Shown: positions 18,057-27,620, numbered from the stretch's first letter. The stretch: 64,000 nt of DNA from Candidatus Melainabacteria bacterium (GCA_023250195.1 JAHFBF010000003.1:62001-126000), one strand, 5' to 3'. Numbers and translations: made by a program. Notes: generated from the letters alone by a model not told the origin.

Positions 18057-19205
18057 CTACTCTTCGTTTTCTTCTTTGTCGTTATCTTTTTCTTCGGAAC
18101 TAATAGCATTTTTATGCTGTGTTCTTAATTCGTGGATTTTAACTCTGACCTTTGATTCTATTTCCTTCATCATCTTTAGATTTGAAGTTATAGTTTCAAC
18201 TGCTTTTTCACGTCCTTGTCCAATTTTTTCAGAGCCATAGTTAAACCATGTGCCTGATTTTTGAACTACATCAAGACTGCATGCTACGTCAAGAAGTGAG
18301 CTTTCAAAGCTTATTCCTTTTCCGTAAATAAGATCACATTCAGCTATTCTAAATGGAGGGGCAACTTTATTTTTAACAACCTTGATTTTTATTCTATTTC
18401 CGTACTCTACATTATCTTTTTTCAAGGTTTCAATTCTTCTTACATCCAGACGGATTGAAGCATAGTATTTAAGAGCATTTCCACCGGTAGTTGTTTCGGT
18501 AGGACCATACATTACTCCGATTTTTTGCCTCATCTGGTTTATAAAAATAACTGCACTTTTTGTCTTACTTACAATACCTGTAAGTTTTCTAAGTGCCTGA
18601 GACATTAAACGCGCTTGTAAACCCATGTGTGAGTCGCCCATTTCTCCTTCAATTTCTGCTTTTGGCACAAGGGCTGCTACTGAATCTACTACAACTACAT
18701 CTACTGCTCCAGATCTGACCAACTGCTCTGTAATTTCAAGCGCCTGTTCACCTGAATCTGGCTGGCTTACAAGTAGATCATCGGTGTTTACACCAAGAGC
18801 TTTTGCATATTCAGGATCAAGAGCATGTTCAGCATCAACAATTGCTGCAGTTCCTCCAAGCTTTTGAGCCTGTGCACAAATATGCATGGCTACTGTAGTT
18901 TTTCCGCTGGACTCAGGTCCAAAAATTTCAATTATCCTTCCTCTTGGTACGCCACCTACTCCAAGTGCTAAATCCAGGGCAATTGCTCCTGTAGGGATAG
19001 CTTCGATTATGCCATAACGGGCATCACCAAGACGCATTACAGAACCTTTTCCAAAATCTTTTTCTATTTTTTCAAGGGTTAAATTTAAAGCTTTAAGTCT
19101 TTCTGACTTTTCATCTATTTTGGTTTCAGCTTTTTCACGTCCTTTTTCTGTTGAGGCAGATTTTAAACCTGCCTTTACGTCGTCTTTTGTCATCGTCTTT
19201 ACCAT
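18057..19205 (-). CDS. recA: Recombinase RecA with repeat-derived N-terminal extension
   Basis: [27 protein letters not shown]...; [37 protein letters not shown]. Confidence 0.98.
   Translation of the reverse strand: MVKTMTKDDVKAGLKSASTEKGREKAETKIDEKSERLKALNLTLEKIEKDFGKGSVMRLGDARYGIIEAIPTGAIALDLALGVGGVPRGRIIEIFGPESSGKTTVAMHICAQAQKLGGTAAIVDAEHALDPEYAKALGVNTDDLLVSQPDSGEQALEITEQLVRSGAVDVVVVDSVAALVPKAEIEGEMGDSHMGLQARLMSQALRKLTGIVSKTKSAVIFINQMRQKIGVMYGPTETTTGGNALKYYASIRLDVRRIETLKKDNVEYGNRIKIKVVKNKVAPPFRIAECDLIYGKGISFESSLLDVACSLDVVQKSGTWFNYGSEKIGQGREKAVETITSNLKMMKEIESKVRVKIHELRTQHKNAISSEEKDNDKEENEE
19141..19178. repeat. GGCAGGTTTTAAACCTGCC-family repeat in recA
   Basis: Reverse complement GTAAAGGCAGGTTTAAAATCTGCCTCAACAGAAAAAGG almost matches 27933-27970. 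Confidence 0.85.
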
Positions 19206-19221
19206 CTTTTTCTCCTCTTTC

Positions 19222-20268
19222 TTATTTTTCTTCTACACCTAAAAAGTCTAATGGGGTATTTTGAGTAGCTGATAGTTCTAATTGTAATTGCTTATCTAAA
19301 TCATTTATCGCAACTGGACCAGTTAACTCAATTAGTGAATTCTTTTGGGATCTAAGCTGTGCATCAAGCTTGCGAATTTCTCTTTCAATAGATCTTCTTT
19401 GAATATCTGCTAAAACCTGAGCAGGTGTTGAATCTGAATCCTGGGCAGTTAAAGTGTCTTTTTTTACTTCTTCTAATTCAGTGGTAGCTAAAGCTCTTTC
19501 TACCATTACTTTTTTATAAGCATGATATCTCTGCCTTAATCTTTCAGCAACTTCATCTATCATCATAAATAAAATTATTGCTTCTGTTTGTGAAAGTTGA
19601 ATTTGTGTCTGGTTTTTTTTCATTTTACCTTCAATAACACTACCTAAAACACGTCCCCCAACCTGACTTCCATAATAGGCTCCTGAATTATTTGTTAATG
19701 CCTGTAGAGCATAAAATGGCAGAAAAACTGCTGCACCTAGAGTTCTTGATAAAAGGGAATTACCCTGCTCTGGAGAATTTGCAGGACTTAATTTCTGAAT
19801 AATAAACTGAATGGTTTTATTCCTTTCAATTGTAGCTTTCCACAAATTTAGAAGCTGCTCCTGCTCATTTCTGGAAAAGAATTCATCAATGGATTGTTGC
19901 TCTTCTGGAGTCAGAGAAAGAGATGGTTGTATGAAGTTTAACCCTTCTTCTTCTTCTTTCTGTAAGTCTTTTCGCCTGATTTCAAGTTCAGACAGGCTCC
20001 CTTTTTCTTTTTTTTGCTCTAGTTTTATTGTAGTCTCATTTTGTGGAGATAAATTAATTGTTGCTGGAAGTGATTGGAAGATAGAAACACCAGCTTTTAA
20101 TGGAGTCTCTATCTTTCCAAAGAGGGGTACATCAGGTTTTACAACTGTACTTAATTCTTTTAATTTTTCTTCTTGTGTTTTTGATAATCTTTCAATAGTT
20201 GGAGAAGCAGGTAAAACTTGTACTGTTAAAAGTATTGATAGAGTTGTTAATAAAGATCTTCTTTTCAT
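19222..20268 (-). CDS. Hypothetical exported protein, directly upstream of recA
   Basis: Signal peptide [23 protein letters not shown]; 16-bp gap to recA. Confidence 0.65.
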   Translation of the reverse strand: MKRRSLLTTLSILLTVQVLPASPTIERLSKTQEEKLKELSTVVKPDVPLFGKIETPLKAGVSIFQSLPATINLSPQNETTIKLEQKKEKGSLSELEIRRKDLQKEEEEGLNFIQPSLSLTPEEQQSIDEFFSRNEQEQLLNLWKATIERNKTIQFIIQKLSPANSPEQGNSLLSRTLGAAVFLPFYALQALTNNSGAYYGSQVGGRVLGSVIEGKMKKNQTQIQLSQTEAIILFMMIDEVAERLRQRYHAYKKVMVERALATTELEEVKKDTLTAQDSDSTPAQVLADIQRRSIEREIRKLDAQLRSQKNSLIELTGPVAINDLDKQLQLELSATQNTPLDFLGVEEK

Positions 20269-20350
20269 TTTTTATGTGTTGTTTAAATAGTGGTTTTACT
20301 TATTGGCTATTTATCTTAAAAATATACTATCAGGTTTGTATTAATAGGAA

Positions 20351-20367
20351 TGTAACCTAGGGTTACA
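20351..20367. promoter_or_regulatory. Dyad TGTAACC-TAG-GGTTACA
   Basis: Same 17-bp geometry as the sites at 27408-27424 and 27479-27495; lies between the divergent recA operon and the secreted-protein pair. Confidence 0.6.
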
Positions 20368-20447
20368 TAGGGATTAGAAGCATATAATTTTATTGAAATA
20401 TGCTTTAATATTCATTGTGATGAATCCTTGCGCATTTACAGGTTAAA

Positions 20448-20523
20448 GGATTTATCACATTTACTGGGCAAATCCGATCCAGCGAAAGAAACTACTAGCG
20501 GGACGCTTCAGCTTGCCTGGACC
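20448..20523 (+). ncRNA. Candidate structured RNA / repeat element, copy A
   Basis: GGATTT...AAATCC stem, GATCC...GGGA stem, TTCAG-CTTGC-CTGGA hairpin; similar to copies at 27621 and 29065. Confidence 0.45.
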
Positions 20524-20535
20524 AAAATAAAAACA

Positions 20536-20832
20536 ATGAATAAAAAAGTTATATTTTTAATATTGATTTTAAGCATATATGTAATTGTTATTGATTCTGA
20601 ATGTATAGCAAAGATTAATTTTAATGAAAAGAAAAAAATAACTGTATCTGCAGAATGTACTACAGCAGGTGAGCTTAATTGCCCGAAAGGATTTAAAGCA
20701 AACTGCCCTAAACAATATAAACCTTCATGTGTCTTTTTAGGAACAAAGCATCTGCCTGCATGTTTAGCGGACAATGCTGACAATACTTTCTATAGTTTTG
20801 ACTTAAATAAAATAACTTGTGAAAAGAAATAA
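20536..20832 (+). CDS. Small secreted Cys-rich protein (paralogue 1)
   Basis: ATG at 20536 preferred over TTG at 20428; signal peptide; CPKGFKANCPKQYKPSCVFLGTKHLPAC. Confidence 0.65.
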   Translation: MNKKVIFLILILSIYVIVIDSECIAKINFNEKKKITVSAECTTAGELNCPKGFKANCPKQYKPSCVFLGTKHLPACLADNADNTFYSFDLNKITCEKK

Positions 20833-20833
20833 A

Positions 20834-21187
20834 ATGAGATTTATTCTTGGCATATTGATTTTGTTATTTTTACTTGCTGGTGATACTAATGCACAGGCAG
20901 GGATTGAGGCTTTTGAGGTGTCTCCATTATGTGATATGAATGGAGAAATAATTTGTCCTGTAGGTTTTGAGATTGGTTGTGCAGATGATATTTCTCTGGC
21001 AACCCAGCCAAAATGTATATTTTATGAAAATAAATATATTCCCGGTTGTCTGAAATTTGTTGGTATCAAAAAGATAGATCTTAATTTTGAAGCACTAATG
21101 CTAACACCAAGTTCAATGATTAAAGTAATTGGTGGTGGCGAAACATATACTTTAAACAGGGAAATTGTCGGGTGTAAAAAGCTCTAA
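20834..21187 (+). CDS. Small secreted Cys-rich protein (paralogue 2)
   Basis: Signal peptide MRFILGILILLFLLAGDTNAQA; CPVGFEIGCADDISLATQPKCIFYENKYIPGC. Confidence 0.65.
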   Translation: MRFILGILILLFLLAGDTNAQAGIEAFEVSPLCDMNGEIICPVGFEIGCADDISLATQPKCIFYENKYIPGCLKFVGIKKIDLNFEALMLTPSSMIKVIGGGETYTLNREIVGCKKL

Positions 21188-21316
21188 TTAATTGAGAATT
21201 GATAATGGAGAATTGAGGATTAGAATATAGAACCGAGAATTGTCAATTTTCAATTCTCAATTGTCAATTAAATCACTGATTTAAGTTATTATATTATTGA
21301 ATCTATTTTATTATTC

Positions 21317-21350
21317 TGATTCTCTGATCTCTGACTACTGATCTCTGATA
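21317..21350. repeat. TCTGATCTCTGA repeat tract, upstream of tRNA-Cys
   Basis: ctgattctctgatctctgactactgatctctgata. Confidence 0.7.
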
Positions 21351-21351
21351 T

Positions 21352-21423
21352 GGCGGCTTAGCCAAGTGGTAAGGCCGAGGTCTGCAAAACCTCTATACGG
21401 CGGTTCAAATCCGCCAGCCGCCT
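21352..21423 (+). tRNA. tRNA-Cys(GCA)
   Basis: GGCGGCTTAGCCAAGTGGTAAGGCCGAGGTCTGCAAAACCTCTATACGGCGGTTCAAATCCGCCAGCCGCCT folds as a cloverleaf. Confidence 0.95.
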
Positions 21424-21424
21424 T

Positions 21425-22729
21425 TTAAGCAGCCATTTGTTTGGCTGATTCTTTTGAACTTATAAAGTTTAATTCTTCAGTACTTGAGAAGCCTTTGGGT
21501 GGGACTTTCCAGATTAACAACTGATGGTAATAAGCTAAAGAATGTTCACATTGCTCTTTAGTCCTGCTGCTGGGTTCATTTGATTTAAAATAAATCAATT
21601 CTCCAGCTTCCGAAAGTACAGGTTCCTTATCTCTTACAATCATTACAGGGATTGCATCTCTTTCATTTGCAAACTCGATTAATGAAATTAACTGATAATG
21701 CAGCCTGTTATTATAAGCAGGCATCATATTTTTTCTAAAACCGGTTTTTGCTTCAATAATAAACTTATAGATTTCCCCATCTATTTCCTTTTCAATAATC
21801 ATATCTATTTCTCTTGGATACCCGTTGCGGTCTCTAAGGTCTTTGGTTTCACCCTCGTCATTTGTAATTTTGCTTATAGAAACCTCTTCTACTTTAAACC
21901 CGGCTTCAATTAAAGAAAGTGCCAGTTCTGCTTCAAAATAAAATCCCGCGACATATTTCTCCTGTAAAAGGATTTCTTCTGCATTATTAAATATTCTTTT
22001 AACGCCTTTTACTTCACTACCATCAGCATTGTTAATATTGTTTAATTTTATGAGATTAGTAATAAAAAATATTGCATGTGGTAAATCTTTTTCTCTATCC
22101 AATCTTTCGAGAAAACTAATAACTCTTTTTCTAAAGTCAGAAGAGTCTTCAAAAGTTTTTGCAGCACTATCTGCAACAACTCTACAATGTAAATATTTTC
22201 TACCTTCTTTTACCTTGCCTTGATTAATTAACTCGATGGTTACAGATAAAGCTTCTTGAAGATAGATGTTGTCATGATTTTTCAGTAGATAAAGAAGCTC
22301 AGGCAACGATCCGGAATTTCTGATAAAAGCAAGACTTTCTATAAAGTCTAATCTCTTTTTCAATTCGATTAATTTACCGGTGGCATTATCTTCATTGAAG
22401 CTTAAAAATTTATCAAGCTCATTAATAAAAAGAGTTTCCTGCATTTCATCCAGGTCTTTAATGAGTATATTGGTTGAGTCATTTATTCGCTTATAAATAG
22501 CAGATAGTTTAGAAGTACTTTCCAGGCTTAGCCTTGCAATAGCCGCATTTCCTGTTAAATATTTGTCTTCTAGCTGCTGCTCGAATAATTTTAAATGCTG
22601 ACTTGTTGTGAATCTGCTTAATTTGTTAACTGTAAAGGCTTGTCGATCTTTTCCACCTTTTAATCCATTAGAAATAAATCTATTTCTAATGTTAGGAGAA
22701 CATGAAAGTGTCTCACAAGTTGTAAGCAT
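21425..22729 (-). CDS. Hypothetical protein with C-terminal PD-(D/E)XK nuclease-like motif
   Basis: YPREIDMIIEKEIDGEIYKFIIEAKTGFRKN. Confidence 0.55.
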   Translation of the reverse strand: MLTTCETLSCSPNIRNRFISNGLKGGKDRQAFTVNKLSRFTTSQHLKLFEQQLEDKYLTGNAAIARLSLESTSKLSAIYKRINDSTNILIKDLDEMQETLFINELDKFLSFNEDNATGKLIELKKRLDFIESLAFIRNSGSLPELLYLLKNHDNIYLQEALSVTIELINQGKVKEGRKYLHCRVVADSAAKTFEDSSDFRKRVISFLERLDREKDLPHAIFFITNLIKLNNINNADGSEVKGVKRIFNNAEEILLQEKYVAGFYFEAELALSLIEAGFKVEEVSISKITNDEGETKDLRDRNGYPREIDMIIEKEIDGEIYKFIIEAKTGFRKNMMPAYNNRLHYQLISLIEFANERDAIPVMIVRDKEPVLSEAGELIYFKSNEPSSRTKEQCEHSLAYYHQLLIWKVPPKGFSSTEELNFISSKESAKQMAA

Positions 22730-22794
22730 TATGATATTTAATTTTTAAACTTAAATTAATATTATCATTTCTTATAATCTTTTTTGAAAATCAA

Positions 22795-23664
22795 TTAATT
22801 TTGTAACAAAACTTTGCTTATTTTTTCTGACAGGGCTTCCAGGTTGATTTGTGCTTGAGGAATAAATGCATCAAGAGCTTCCTCGATTTTTTCTTCTGTC
22901 GGGATATCACTGTTTGTTGAGTATCCAATTAATTGGGGAGAATCTTTAATTTCATCTTTTAAATGCGTTATTAAATTACTTATTTCTTTATTTGGAGTGC
23001 TAATGTCCAGTAGTATTAAATCCTGCTTTGTTTCTTGAGTCATTGAAGAAATCTGGTCTAGTGAATTTGTTGAAGATACCTTAAATCCACATATTTCTAA
23101 AGCAAGTTCCAGTGCTTTTAAACAGGGCTCATTTTGTCCATAAATTAATATTTTTCTTTCTTTTTCCTTATTAACTTTTTTAATTTCCTCCTTTTTAACA
23201 TATTCTAATACCTCAGAATGTAGTACTCCAGACTCTAACAAAATATAAGCAGGATATAACTCTAGTTCTTCTCTTTTAATCCTGACGAGTAACAATCCTT
23301 TAAAAAGCGAATATCCATTTGTAAAATCTTCAATAAAGATCTTTAACCCTTCTTTGTTTATACAATACCTCTTAAAAAAATCTATTGTAATAGATGAAAG
23401 TCGCTCCATATCATATGAATATTTTTTTGCAATCTTACGAGTCTGAGGATTACGAGTAAGAGCCGGATAAAGTATTTTGTCTTCTTTTTCTAAATGAGCA
23501 AATAAGATTTCAGTAATTCTGTTTAATTTATCGATTGAATTGTGTAAATTATTGTGGCCAATGATTTGACTGTCAATATCGTCAATAGTAGATATAATAG
23601 CCCTATGTTCAGACTTTAAGTTTTTAATGAAATCTATTGGATTATCGGTAAGCATAATAATCAA
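22795..23664 (-). CDS. Hemerythrin-like domain fused to response-regulator receiver-like domain
   Basis: KSEHRAIISTID...LFAHLEKEDKILYPAL (HHE-like) and KILIYGQNEPCLKALELALEICGF...DLILLDIS (REC-like). Confidence 0.65.
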   Translation of the reverse strand: MIIMLTDNPIDFIKNLKSEHRAIISTIDDIDSQIIGHNNLHNSIDKLNRITEILFAHLEKEDKILYPALTRNPQTRKIAKKYSYDMERLSSITIDFFKRYCINKEGLKIFIEDFTNGYSLFKGLLLVRIKREELELYPAYILLESGVLHSEVLEYVKKEEIKKVNKEKERKILIYGQNEPCLKALELALEICGFKVSSTNSLDQISSMTQETKQDLILLDISTPNKEISNLITHLKDEIKDSPQLIGYSTNSDIPTEEKIEEALDAFIPQAQINLEALSEKISKVLLQN

Positions 23665-23882
23665 ATTTTACCTATATTAAAACAAATATCAATGCTGCTA
23701 ACCCTTTTGTTAAGGTTATTTTACAGTCTTTTTATAAACGCCTCGTCGCATCTACGATGACTCCTCGGCTATTAGCTATTTAAATTAACGCGCTCGGATT
23801 TTTGATTGGAAAATCCTCGCTTATCTAGTAAACAATAGTTATCAACAAATCCTATAAGTAGTGAGTTGTTTATGCTGGAAAT

Positions 23883-24431
23883 CTAGAAGGTTATCAATCG
23901 TGTTATCTTACAGTCTTCAGGTAGTTTTTTCCGTCCGTTTAAAAACTCCAGTTCTACTACAAAGGCAATTCCTATGATTACCCCGCCGATTTTCTTAACT
24001 AGTTTAATTGCAGCTTCTGCTGTGCCGCCTGTAGCTAAAAGATCATCTACTATTAAAACTCTTTTCCCGGGTTCTACTGCATCAGTATGAATCTCCAGGC
24101 TGTCCTTTCCATACTCTAAATCATATGAAACTCTTTCAGTCTTTGAAGGAAGTTTTCCGGGTTTTCTGATCGGGATAAAACCAACTCCAAGTTTATATGC
24201 AAGGGCACTTCCAAAAATAAATCCTCTTGATTCTATACCGGCTATGTAATCGATCTTTTGTTTCTCAAAGTGTTTTGCTAAAAGATCTACACAGTGTTTA
24301 AAAGCTGCCGGGTTACTAAGGACAGTGGTAATATCTTTAAAAATTATTCCTTCTCTGGGAAAATCAGCTATATCTCTGATCTTTGATTTTATAAATTCCG
24401 GAGCATTTTCTTCTGTTTCTTTCACGATCAC
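23883..24431 (-). CDS. apt: Adenine phosphoribosyltransferase
   Basis: IRDIADFPREGIIFKDITTVL; VLIVDDLLATGGTAEAAIKLV. Confidence 0.97.
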   Translation of the reverse strand: MIVKETEENAPEFIKSKIRDIADFPREGIIFKDITTVLSNPAAFKHCVDLLAKHFEKQKIDYIAGIESRGFIFGSALAYKLGVGFIPIRKPGKLPSKTERVSYDLEYGKDSLEIHTDAVEPGKRVLIVDDLLATGGTAEAAIKLVKKIGGVIIGIAFVVELEFLNGRKKLPEDCKITRLITF

Positions 24432-27046
24432 AATACTAACCCCATTCCTTCTGTTTCAGCAATAGCTGCCTTTATACTATTTTTGCTTAACATCTGTACT
24501 ACTTCATTTAAATCACTTTCACAAAACCAGATTCTGAATTTTGCAATTTGTTTTAATTCAGAAACTAACAGGTTATATTCTAGTAAGTCATTAAAGTTCT
24601 GTCGAGAAGGATTTGAAATATTGATATTTAAGTTACCGTTATTCTTCTTATAAGATAAAAACCCAATTTTTACAAGTGTTTCCAGAGCAAATGCAAGAGC
24701 AGTTTTATTAATGCCAAGAGCAGCTTGTAATTCTGATTCAGTTACTGTTGAGTCTTTGTTGTTTACTGTGTATTTTAATAAACCGCTAAGATTCTTTAAT
24801 AAGTGTGTAGGGGCAGACCATGTTGGGGCAGACCATGTTGGGGCAGACCAATGTGTCTGCCCTGATGTAAAAGAAAGATAAACCGTTTCAGCATTGGATA
24901 ATTTTATAAGATCAATAAAAATATCTTCATCAGGCGGAGATTCCAGGAAAATAAGATTTTTAGCTTCAGGAATATTGGTTCTTGAATTTGTTTTTAATGG
25001 CAGATAATCCTTTTGTTTGGTTTCTGCAAAATAAGTTACAGATTCTTGTGTTGACGCAAGGAGTCCCAAGCATTCTTGTGTCTTTCCGCGAAAGTCATAA
25101 ATTCTGATAAAGCTTTCTTTTTTGATCTTCTGATTTTTGATTCTCTGATTCTCTAGCATTTGCCAGTCCTTAATTTCAAGCTGTATGAAAGTTTCTCCAT
25201 TAAAATGATTTAATTTTGGAGTATAAACGATTTTAATTTTTTCTCCAAGATTAAACGGGATTTTACTGTCGTGATTCCAGATTAGAGCTTCAAAAATGAG
25301 AGGTGAGAGATGAGAGGTGAGAGATGAAAATTCTTTTTTCTGATCTCTGATCTCTGATCTCTGATCTCTTAATTGTAGTTTCAAATGTTGTCCAGTTTTT
25401 CCAATACTTCTCATTCCGGAAATCTCAACTTCGTCGCTTACAAAAACCGGCAATGGATTTCCTAGTCCAAATGGTGATAGCTTATATATTTTTTCCAGCA
25501 AATCCAGATTCAGTTCACTAAGTGACAGTCCTGAATCTATTTTTATTATGGCTTCAAGGGTTTCATTGGCAAGTTTTTTATCTACAAAGTTTTTAAAATC
25601 AAAAATAAAATTACTTATCTTTTCTGGTTTAATGCTAAGTCCGCATGCAGCTTTATGTCCGCCATATTTTTCAAGATGAGTGGAGCTGTTTATAAGTGCT
25701 TCAACAATATTTAATTTTTCAATACTTCTTCCTGACCCGCGAGCAGTATTTTGTTCATTATCAATTGCAATTAATATGGTGGGTAAATGGAACTTTTCAA
25801 CCACTCTTGACGCTACTATGCCAATTACACCGTGATGCCAGTTTTCTTTTGCTAAAACTATGCACTTATCATTTTTAATATCTACCTGTTCGGAAATAAG
25901 CAACATCGCTTCCTTAAGTGTTTCTTCACAGATTAATTGTCTTTCTTTATTTTGTGATTCAAGCTCACATGCAATTTGCACAGCTTCAAACAAATCATTT
26001 GTAGTTAAAAGTTTTACAGCACGTGCGGCATCTGTTAATCTGCCTACTGCATTAATCCTGGGAGCAATTCCAAAACCAATGTGTTCAGCATTTGGTTTAT
26101 TTGCACTCTCTTCTTTAAGACATCCGCACATTTTAAGGAGTTCTTGTAGACCAATTTTCTTTGTCTTTGCTAGCTTTTTTAGCCCGACTTGAACTAAATA
26201 TCTATTTTCATCTAAAAGTGGAGCAAGATCAGCTATCATCCCAAGCGCTACAAGATCGAGAAGATCTTCTTTTGTTACGTCATTGCGAGGAGGCACAAAG
26301 TGCCGACGTGGCAATCTCCCTAACGTTTTGGAGATTGCTTCGTCGCTTTGCTCCTCGCAATGACGTAATGCGAATTTCTGTTCTAATATTGATTCAGCTA
26401 ACTTATAAGCCACTCCCACACCTGGCAGCCAGTGCAGCTTGTGATCCGGTGGCAATAATTTTGGATTTAAAACAGCATGTGCAGGTGGCAAAATTTCCGG
26501 GAGTGAATGATGATCGGTAACTATAACATCCATTCCAAGCTCATTTGCAAGTTCGACTTCTTTATGATTTGTTATTCCACAGTCACAGGTAATTAATAAT
26601 TTTGTTTTGTTTTTCTTGGACATTGTTTTAACAGCTTCAATGTTTAACCCATAACCTTCTGTCAATCTGCTTGGAATATAAAAGTCAATATTTTCAGTAA
26701 ATTGTCTGAGAGTAGTTAGCAGACAGGCAGTAGAGGTTACTCCGTCTACATCATAATCACCAAAGATGGTTATATTTTCTTTTTTATTTAGAGCTTTTAT
26801 GATTCGATCTTTTGCTTTTATTAATTCAGGGATTTCTTCAGGTTTTGATTCTTTATAAAAATCAGGATTTAAGTAAGCTTTTGCAGCTTCAGGTGAAGTG
26901 ATATTTCTGTTTAACAATAACTTTGCAATAATTTCAGAACCATAAGCAATATCAAGAAACTCTTTTGTGATTTCTTTTTGTTCTTTTATTAGCCACTTGT
27001 ATTTCAAATTATTTTTATTTCCTTGCTTCTCTTCCTCTTTTATCAA
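24428..27046 (-). CDS. recJ: Single-stranded-DNA exonuclease RecJ with in-frame repeat insertions
   Basis: DYDVDGVTSTACL, VTDHHSLPEILPPAHAVLNPK, GGHKAACGLSI. Confidence 0.97.
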   Translation of the reverse strand: MIKEEEKQGNKNNLKYKWLIKEQKEITKEFLDIAYGSEIIAKLLLNRNITSPEAAKAYLNPDFYKESKPEEIPELIKAKDRIIKALNKKENITIFGDYDVDGVTSTACLLTTLRQFTENIDFYIPSRLTEGYGLNIEAVKTMSKKNKTKLLITCDCGITNHKEVELANELGMDVIVTDHHSLPEILPPAHAVLNPKLLPPDHKLHWLPGVGVAYKLAESILEQKFALRHCEEQSDEAISKTLGRLPRRHFVPPRNDVTKEDLLDLVALGMIADLAPLLDENRYLVQVGLKKLAKTKKIGLQELLKMCGCLKEESANKPNAEHIGFGIAPRINAVGRLTDAARAVKLLTTNDLFEAVQIACELESQNKERQLICEETLKEAMLLISEQVDIKNDKCIVLAKENWHHGVIGIVASRVVEKFHLPTILIAIDNEQNTARGSGRSIEKLNIVEALINSSTHLEKYGGHKAACGLSIKPEKISNFIFDFKNFVDKKLANETLEAIIKIDSGLSLSELNLDLLEKIYKLSPFGLGNPLPVFVSDEVEISGMRSIGKTGQHLKLQLRDQRSEIRDQKKEFSSLTSHLSPLIFEALIWNHDSKIPFNLGEKIKIVYTPKLNHFNGETFIQLEIKDWQMLENQRIKNQKIKKESFIRIYDFRGKTQECLGLLASTQESVTYFAETKQKDYLPLKTNSRTNIPEAKNLIFLESPPDEDIFIDLIKLSNAETVYLSFTSGQTHWSAPTWSAPTWSAPTHLLKNLSGLLKYTVNNKDSTVTESELQAALGINKTALAFALETLVKIGFLSYKKNNGNLNINISNPSRQNFNDLLEYNLLVSELKQIAKFRIWFCESDLNEVVQMLSKNSIKAAIAETEGMGLVL
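24807..24862. repeat. GGGCAGACCATGTTG tandem repeat (15 bp x3) in recJ
   Basis: Encodes WSAPT x3; related palindrome at 53898-53923. Confidence 0.85.
25296..25371. repeat. GAGAGGTGAGAGAT and CTGATCT tandem tracts in recJ
   Basis: Encodes LRDQRSEIRDQKKEFSSLTSHLSPLIF. Confidence 0.85.
26277..26366. repeat. GTCATTGCGAGG...CCTCGCAATGAC palindromic repeat inside recJ, in frame
   Basis: 90 bp; encodes LRHCEEQSDEAISKTLGRLPRRHFVPPRNDV. Confidence 0.92.
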
Positions 27047-27106
27047 ATATCTTTATTAAGATTATTGGTATAGATAAAGCTATGCCCATAACAAAAAGCA
27101 TTAGTA

Positions 27107-27379
27107 TTAATTCGATATCCATTTTCTTTCTTCCCTTTCAATTAAATGTTCAGAGCCTTTTAATATTAGTATAATACCAAAGTAAGCCAGTAAAAGAATA
27201 AATCCTAAGTATGCAAAAGTATTAAACGAAAGATGAGCAAATTCTTTTCTGATATTTAAAATGAATTGTCCAAAGGGTGTAAAACAAGCAATTCCAAAAT
27301 TTGAAAGACACTTGCAATATACTTCTGTTCTTCTGAAATCATAATTTTCATTATATTTTTTGTTAAGTGAGGACTTCAA
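27107..27379 (-). CDS. Small membrane protein
   Basis: C-terminal TM AYLGFILLLAYFGIILIL. Confidence 0.45.
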   Translation of the reverse strand: MKSSLNKKYNENYDFRRTEVYCKCLSNFGIACFTPFGQFILNIRKEFAHLSFNTFAYLGFILLLAYFGIILILKGSEHLIEREERKWISN

Positions 27380-27407
27380 TCTGAAAAAAGTTAAATTGTT
27401 ATATTTT

Positions 27408-27424
27408 TGTAATTCTGGGTTACA
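27408..27424. promoter_or_regulatory. Dyad TGTAATT-CTG-GGTTACA
   Basis: Same 17-bp geometry as 20351 and 27479. Confidence 0.55.
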
Positions 27425-27478
27425 TTGGTTGATAAAATCTTTTTAATGTTCGTAAGAGTGGAGTTAAACAGTAAGCAA

Positions 27479-27495
27479 TGTAACGCTGGGTTACA
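27479..27495. promoter_or_regulatory. Dyad TGTAACG-CTG-GGTTACA
   Basis: Same 17-bp geometry; upstream of gspF/pilC. Confidence 0.6.
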
Positions 27496-27620
27496 GTAAA
27501 GACAGACAAATTGGTTACTACCAGCAACATTTTGAAAGAAATTACCTCTTAACTAATGTATGAATTGACTATTATGTTATTGAAAAATACAAACTATTTA
27601 TAGGCGTTGTATATTGAAAG

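Noticed and set aside
18004-18867. Plus-strand ORFs 18004-18240 and 18625-18867
   Set aside because: Antisense to recA and its terminator; low-complexity Ser/Phe-rich translations.
20428-20535. N-terminal extension MRIYRLKDLSHLLGKSDPAKETTSGTLQLAWTKIKT of the 20428 ORF
   Set aside because: TTG start and DNA matching the non-coding RNA/repeat element; the signal-peptide start at 20536 is more plausible.
24807-24862. Possible CRISPR or VNTR array
   Set aside because: Only three uninterrupted 15-bp units inside recJ; no spacers.
25696-26520. Plus-strand ORFs within recJ
   Set aside because: Antisense to recJ; one includes the palindromic repeat only.
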